DNA of 64,000 nucleotides. It comes from Synanceia verrucosa. Its lineage: Eukaryota > Chordata > Actinopteri > Perciformes > Synanceiidae. Where the stretch lies: assembly GCA_029721515.1 (NCBI GenBank), contig CM056551.1, positions 30,916,437-30,980,436 of the forward strand, read 5' to 3'. Of the stretch, positions 60,914 through 64,000 are shown one piece after another. Position 1 is the stretch's first letter, and the number at the start of each line of letters is the position of its first letter. The translations under genes were made by a program, and so were the position numbers. Under the pieces are notes generated by a model that was given only the letters and a program-made list of their open reading frames with translations, searched no databases and was not told the origin of the DNA.

Positions 60914-63134
60914 ACGTGCGCAGCGTTGGGTGCGGACTTCGACGTGGCGCCGTCTCTGGTCCGGAGCTACTTCCCAGAGAGCTGGATGTGGGAGGTGCAG
61001 CGCGTCAGGTGACATGAATCAAACACACCCAGAAAAACATGGAATGTCCCAGAGTTCATTTCATTACTCTGCAGCAGAGCAGCTAGAAAAAGGCTAAAAC
61101 AGAATAAAGGACAAAGTGTGAGCTGCTGCACAATGTAAAGATGAAAGAGATGATTCCACTGTGTCCAGCTGCTCTGAGGACTCTGGTCTGGTGTTCTTGT
61201 GTTTAGTCCAGGTCAGACGTCGATCAGCAGATCCTTACCAGACTCTCTGACCACCTGGGAGATCAAAGCTGTGGGCGTGTTCAGGAACGGTGAGGTTCTT
61301 CACCTTTAGAACCCTCTCATTGATCATCTCATTCATCAATGAATGACACAAGTGTAGTGAGGTGTAGTGAGGTGTGGTGAGGTGTAGTGAGGTGTAGCTA
61401 GTTGTAGTGAGGTGTAGTGAGGTGTGGTGAGGTGTAGTGAGGTGTAGTGAGGTGTAGTGAGGTGTGGTTAGTTGTAGTGAGGTGTAGTGAGGTGTAGTGA
61501 GGTGTAGCTAGTTGTAGTGAGGTGTAGTGAGGTGTGGTGAGGTGTAGTGAGGTGTGGTGAGGTGTAGTGAGGTGTAGTGAGGTGTAGTGAGGTGTGGTTA
61601 GTTGTAGTGAGGTGTGGTGAGGTGTAGTGAGGTGTGGTTAGTTGTAGTGAGGTGTAGTGAGGTGTAGTGAGGTGTAGCTAGTTGTAGTGAGGTGTAGTGA
61701 GGTGTGGTGAGGTGTAGTGAGGTGTGGTGAGGTGTAGTGAGGTGTAGTGAGGTGTAGTGAGGTGTGGTTAGTTGTAGTGAGGTGTGGTGAAGTGTAGTGA
61801 GATGTGGTTAGTTGTAGTGAGGTGTAGTGAGGTGTGGTTAGTTGTAGTGAGGTGTAGTGAGGTGTAGTGAGGTGTGGTTAGTTGTAGTGAGGTGTAGTGA
61901 GGTGTGGTGAGGTATAGTGAGGTGTGGTGAGGTGTGGTGAGGTGTAGTGAGGTGTGGTTAGTTGTAGTTAGGTGTAGTGAGGTGTAGTGAGGTGTGGTTA
62001 GTTGTAGTGAGGTGTAGTGAGGTGTGGTTAGTTGTAGTGAGGTGTAGTGAGGTGTAGTGAGGTGTGGTTAGTTGTAGTGAGGTGTAGTGAGGTGTGGTTA
62101 GTTGTAGTGAGGTGTAGTGAGGTGTGGTTAGTTGTAGTGAGGTGTAGTGAGGTGTAGTGAGGTGTGGTTAGTTGTAGTGAGGTGTAGTGAGGTGTGGTTA
62201 GTTGTAGTTAGGTGTAGTGAGGTGTGGTTAGTTGTAGTGAGGTGTAGTGAGGTGTAGTGAGGTGTGGTTAGTTGTAGTGAGGTGTAGTGAGGTGTAGTGA
62301 GGTGTGGTTAGTTGTAGTGAGGTGTAGTGAGGTGTAGTGAGGTGTGGTTAGTTGTAGTGAGGTGTGGTGAGGTGTAGTGAGGTGTGGTTAGTTGTAGTGA
62401 GGTGTAGTGAGGTGTAGTGAGGTGTAGCTAGTTGTAGTGAGGTGTAGTGAGGTGTGGTGAGGTGTAGTGAGGTGTGGTGAGGTGTAGTGAGGTGTAGTGA
62501 GGTGTGGTTAGTTGTAGTGAGGTGTAGTGAGGTGTGGTTAGTTGTAGTGAGGTGTAGTGAGGTGTGGTTAGTTGTAGTGAGGTGTAGTGAGGTGTAGTGA
62601 GGTGTGGTTAGTTGTAGTGAGGTGTAGTGAGGTGTAGTGAGGTGTGGTTAGTTGTAGTGAGGTGTAGTGAGGTGTAGTGAGGTGTGGTTAGTTGTAGTGA
62701 GGTGTAGTGAGGTGTAGTGAGGTGTGGTTAGTTGTAGTGAGGTGTAGTGAGGTGTGGTTAGTTGTAGTGAGGTGTAGTGAGGTGTGGTTAGTTGTAGTGA
62801 GGTGTAGTGAGGTGTGGTTAGTTGTAGTGAGGTGTGGTGAGGTGTAGTGAGGTGTGGTTAGTTGTAGTGAGGTGTAGTGAGGTGTGGTTAGTTGTAGTTA
62901 GGTGTAGTGAGGTGTTAATCAGTGTTCATAACTGCCACTCACTTCCTGTGCAGACAGGAAGTTCAAAGGTCAGCTGACCTGTGTGTCTGTCCAGGTGTGT
63001 GTGTTGCAGATCCAGTCCAGGTGTCGGTCTACCTGCCGCTCAGTGTGGACGTCCCTCTGCCCTACCAGGTGGTGAGAGGAGAGCAAGTGGAGCTGCAGGG
63101 CTCCATCTACAACCAGCAGGCCGAGAGCATCCAG
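51087..63134 (+). CDS. c5: Complement component C5, 5' part (runs off the window)
   Basis: Secreted protein of the alpha-2-macroglobulin/C3/C4/C5 family; cleavage gives the C5a anaphylatoxin and C5b, which starts the membrane attack complex. Exons: 51087-51154, 52035-52230, 52303-52456, 53306-53376, 53457-53554, 55908-55990, 56064-56154, 56233-56341, 56590-56722, 56804-56919, 57016-57204, 58196-58399, 58476-58688, 59426-59575, 59657-59783, 59917-59982, 60618-60809, 60924-61008, 61207-61289, 62995-63134. They total 2,568 nt (856 codons), about half of the usual length of roughly 1,680. A signal peptide lies at about 1-20, then macroglobulin domains (NGFLFIQTDKPLYTP, DFEVKEYVLPSFY). Markers for C5 over C3: SDQGCGGGGGKDSADVF, RLAGLTFITNANA, a four-residue processing site RPKR (676-679) and a C5a ending in LGR. 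Last exon reaches the MG6/MG7 region. Exon 9's start is the least certain. Confidence 0.97.
51166..51935. repeat. 43-bp minisatellite in C5 intron 1
   Basis: About 18 near-perfect units: CTTTAGTGAATGGAGTC, TGGTGAGAGGAGAGC and TTAAATTACAG. It begins about 12 bp after the exon 1 donor. Each unit has a TTACAG/TTTAG acceptor-like element and CTG-GTGAGA, a donor-like element. Copies differ at only a few positions, so the expansion is recent. Confidence 0.97.
52855..53030. repeat. TA-rich palindromic tract, C5 intron 3
   Basis: Long TA runs interrupted by TACGAATA, TTCAGTAG and ATCTACGTA...TACGTAGAT. The last pair forms a perfect inverted repeat around a TA core, so it could extrude as a cruciform. 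Confidence 0.85.
53922..54562. mobile_element. Candidate TIR element in C5 intron 5
   Basis: TAAAGCCCACCTTACATCGC at the left and the reverse complement of GCGATGTAAAAGGGGCTCTA at the right match at 17 of 20 positions. Length is about 640 bp. No transposase or clear target-site duplication was seen, so the superfamily is open. Confidence 0.5.
54635..54800 (+). pseudogene. RecQ-like helicase N-terminal fragment
   Basis: The frame reads LKLEQEECLTSFIADKD, VVVLLPTGFRKS and LIFQLALLL. This corresponds to the start of RecQ/DEAD-type helicase domains (the Q-like motif, then Walker A). The Walker A glycine before K-S is replaced by Arg (usual form LLPTGFGKS), and the rest of the helicase is missing. 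Such fragments are spread by transposons in fish. Not a host exon: it is inside C5 intron 5 and is not in frame with C5. Confidence 0.6.
55018..55907. repeat. ~31-bp array ending exactly at the C5 exon 6 acceptor
   Basis: About 28 units of CCAGGCTGTGTTTAATG plus ATATTAATGTGATT. Each contains a branch-point-like TTAAT and the acceptor-like GTGATTCCAG. The final unit is the real 3' splice site of exon 6 (GTGATTCCAG, then GTTGGGG). Confidence 0.96.
56180..56218. repeat. AAC microsatellite, C5 intron 7
   Basis: A short run of AAC/AAT trinucleotides, 14 bp before the exon 8 acceptor. Confidence 0.85.
57216..58195. repeat. TTG-rich array filling C5 intron 11
   Basis: Units of GTTGTTGACTTGTTGTTG, GTTATTGTTGACTCG and GTTGACATG run from about 11 bp after the donor to the acceptor GTTGTTGACCCAG of exon 12. 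Practically the whole 991-bp intron is repeat. Confidence 0.95.
59787..59891. repeat. ATCTGTCTG / AATCAATC microsatellite, C5 intron 15
   Basis: Two rounds of a TCTGTCTGTCAACCAATC motif, the second followed by an AATC run. It starts four bases after the donor. Confidence 0.85.
59952..60805 (+). other. c5: C5a anaphylatoxin domain within C5
   Basis: Residues 680-752 (73 aa; human C5a has 74), encoded by exons 16 and 17. It follows the basic beta/alpha processing site RPKR and ends at NQDLILGR, where the C5 convertase is expected to cut after Arg752. Six cysteines (699, 700, 713, 727, 734, 735) fit the three-disulfide four-helix anaphylatoxin fold. The extra unpaired cysteine known in human C5a and its N-glycosylation sequon are absent. 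Confidence 0.92.
60869..60910. repeat. TG microsatellite before C5 exon 18
   Basis: About 20 TG dinucleotides, then GCGTGTACGTGCGCAG at the acceptor. There is no ordinary pyrimidine tract. Confidence 0.92.
61350..62917. repeat. 10-bp GTGAGGTGTA array in C5 intron 19
   Basis: About 155 decamer units GTGAGGTGTA with GTGAGGTGTG and GTTAGTTGTA variants, in a 30-40-bp higher-order pattern. GTGAGG equals the first six bases of this intron's true donor. Confidence 0.97.
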
Positions 63135-64000
63135 GTACTGCTGCTACTACTAGTACTACTAGTACTACTGCTAGTATTACTGCTATCAGTACTACTGCTA
63201 CTACTAGTACTACTAGTACTACTGCTAGTATTACTGCTATCAGTACTACTGCTACTACTAGTACTACTAGTACTACTGCTAGTATTACTGCTATCAGTAC
63301 TACTGCTACTACTAGTACTACTAGTACTACTGATAGTATTACTGCTATCAGTACTACTGCTACTACTAGTACTACTAGTACTACTGCTAGTATTACTGCT
63401 ATCAGTACTACTGCTACTACTAGTACTACTAGTACTACTGATAGTATTACTGCTACCAGTACTACTGGTACTACTATTACTACTGCTAGTATTACTGCTA
63501 CCAGTACTATTGGTACTACTAGTATTACTGCTAGTATTACTGCTACCAGTACAACTGGTACTACTAGTACTACTGGTACTACTATTACTACTGCTAGTAT
63601 TACTGCTACCAGTACTATTGGTACTACTAGTATTACTGCTAGTATTACTGCTACCAGTACAACTGGTACTACTAGTACTACTGCTAGTATTACTGCTATC
63701 AGTACTACTGCTACTACTAGTACTACTAGTACTACTGCTAGTATTACTGCTATCAGTACTGCTGCTACTACTAGTACTACTAGTACTACTGCTAGTATTA
63801 CTGCTAGTATTACTGCTACCAGTACAACTGGTACTACTAGTATTACTGCTAGTATTACTGCTACCAGTACAACTGGTACTACTAGTACTACTGGTACTAC
63901 TATTACTACTGCTAGTATTACTGCTACCAGTACTACTGGTACTACTAGTATTACTGCTAGTATTACTGCTACCAGTACTACTGGTACTACTAGTATTACT
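63135..64000. repeat. TACTACTAG array beginning at the C5 exon 20 donor, cut by the window edge
   Basis: From the first base of intron 20 (GTACTGCTGCTACTAC) the sequence is AGTACTACT, AGTATTACTGCTA and CAGTACTACTG words in a ~54-bp higher-order unit. The array continues past 64000, so its size and the next C5 exon are unknown. Confidence 0.96.

Noticed and set aside
51087..63134. Assignment of the third gene to C3 or C4 rather than C5
   Set aside because: The four-residue site RPKR, the C5a end LGR and the sequence SDQGCGGGGGKDSADVF with TFITNANA are C5-type. The thioester region that would settle it lies beyond the window.

Overview
The window looks like nuclear DNA of a ray-finned (teleost) fish. 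Its genes are split by GT-AG introns, the proteins are vertebrate, and the interspersed elements (L2-like LINE, Tc1/mariner, hAT, Penelope-like, tRNA-derived SINE) are typical of teleosts. The species cannot be read from the sequence. Three protein-coding genes lie head to tail on the + strand; I rebuilt them exon by exon, with reading phase consistent at every junction.

Region by region: (1) 1-5.7 kb is intergenic and holds a LINE 3' part on the - strand, itself expanded by a 44-bp minisatellite. (2) 5,779-30,740 is fubp3, which encodes a four-KH-domain single-stranded nucleic-acid-binding regulator of 538 aa from 18 exons. Intron 1 (11.8 kb) holds nested transposons, a 6-kb minisatellite and a dead Tc1 element. 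A 3' UTR of up to about 2.9 kb follows. (3) 33.6-41.6 kb is intergenic, with a SINE, microsatellites, a purine-rich array, a 3.1-kb AT-rich array and a 0.95-kb TCTA/TCTG array that ends about 140 bp upstream of a TATA box. (4) 41,923-46,910 is prdm12, encoding a PR domain and three C2H2 fingers (391 aa, 6 exons). (5) 46.9-51.1 kb is intergenic. (6) 51,087-63,134 is the 5' half of complement component C5: 20 exons, 856 codons, through the beta/alpha processing site and the whole C5a domain. The gene runs off the right edge inside a tandem array.

The three genes do not form a pathway. fubp3 is a nucleic-acid-binding regulator, prdm12 specifies sensory and spinal neurons, and C5 is a secreted complement protein. 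fubp3 and prdm12 are also neighbours on human 9q34. C5 is on the same human arm but far away, so the close linkage here is informative.

The most striking signal is not a gene. Almost every large intron is filled by a private tandem array, and several arrays start exactly at the genuine 5' splice site or end exactly at the genuine 3' splice site, so that the splice-site sequence is part of the repeated unit. Examples are fubp3 introns 10 and 16 and C5 introns 5, 11 and 20. The result is dozens to hundreds of splice-site look-alikes beside a real exon. In fubp3 introns 11-12, duplicated blocks flank one exon and leave a decoy copy of its acceptor.
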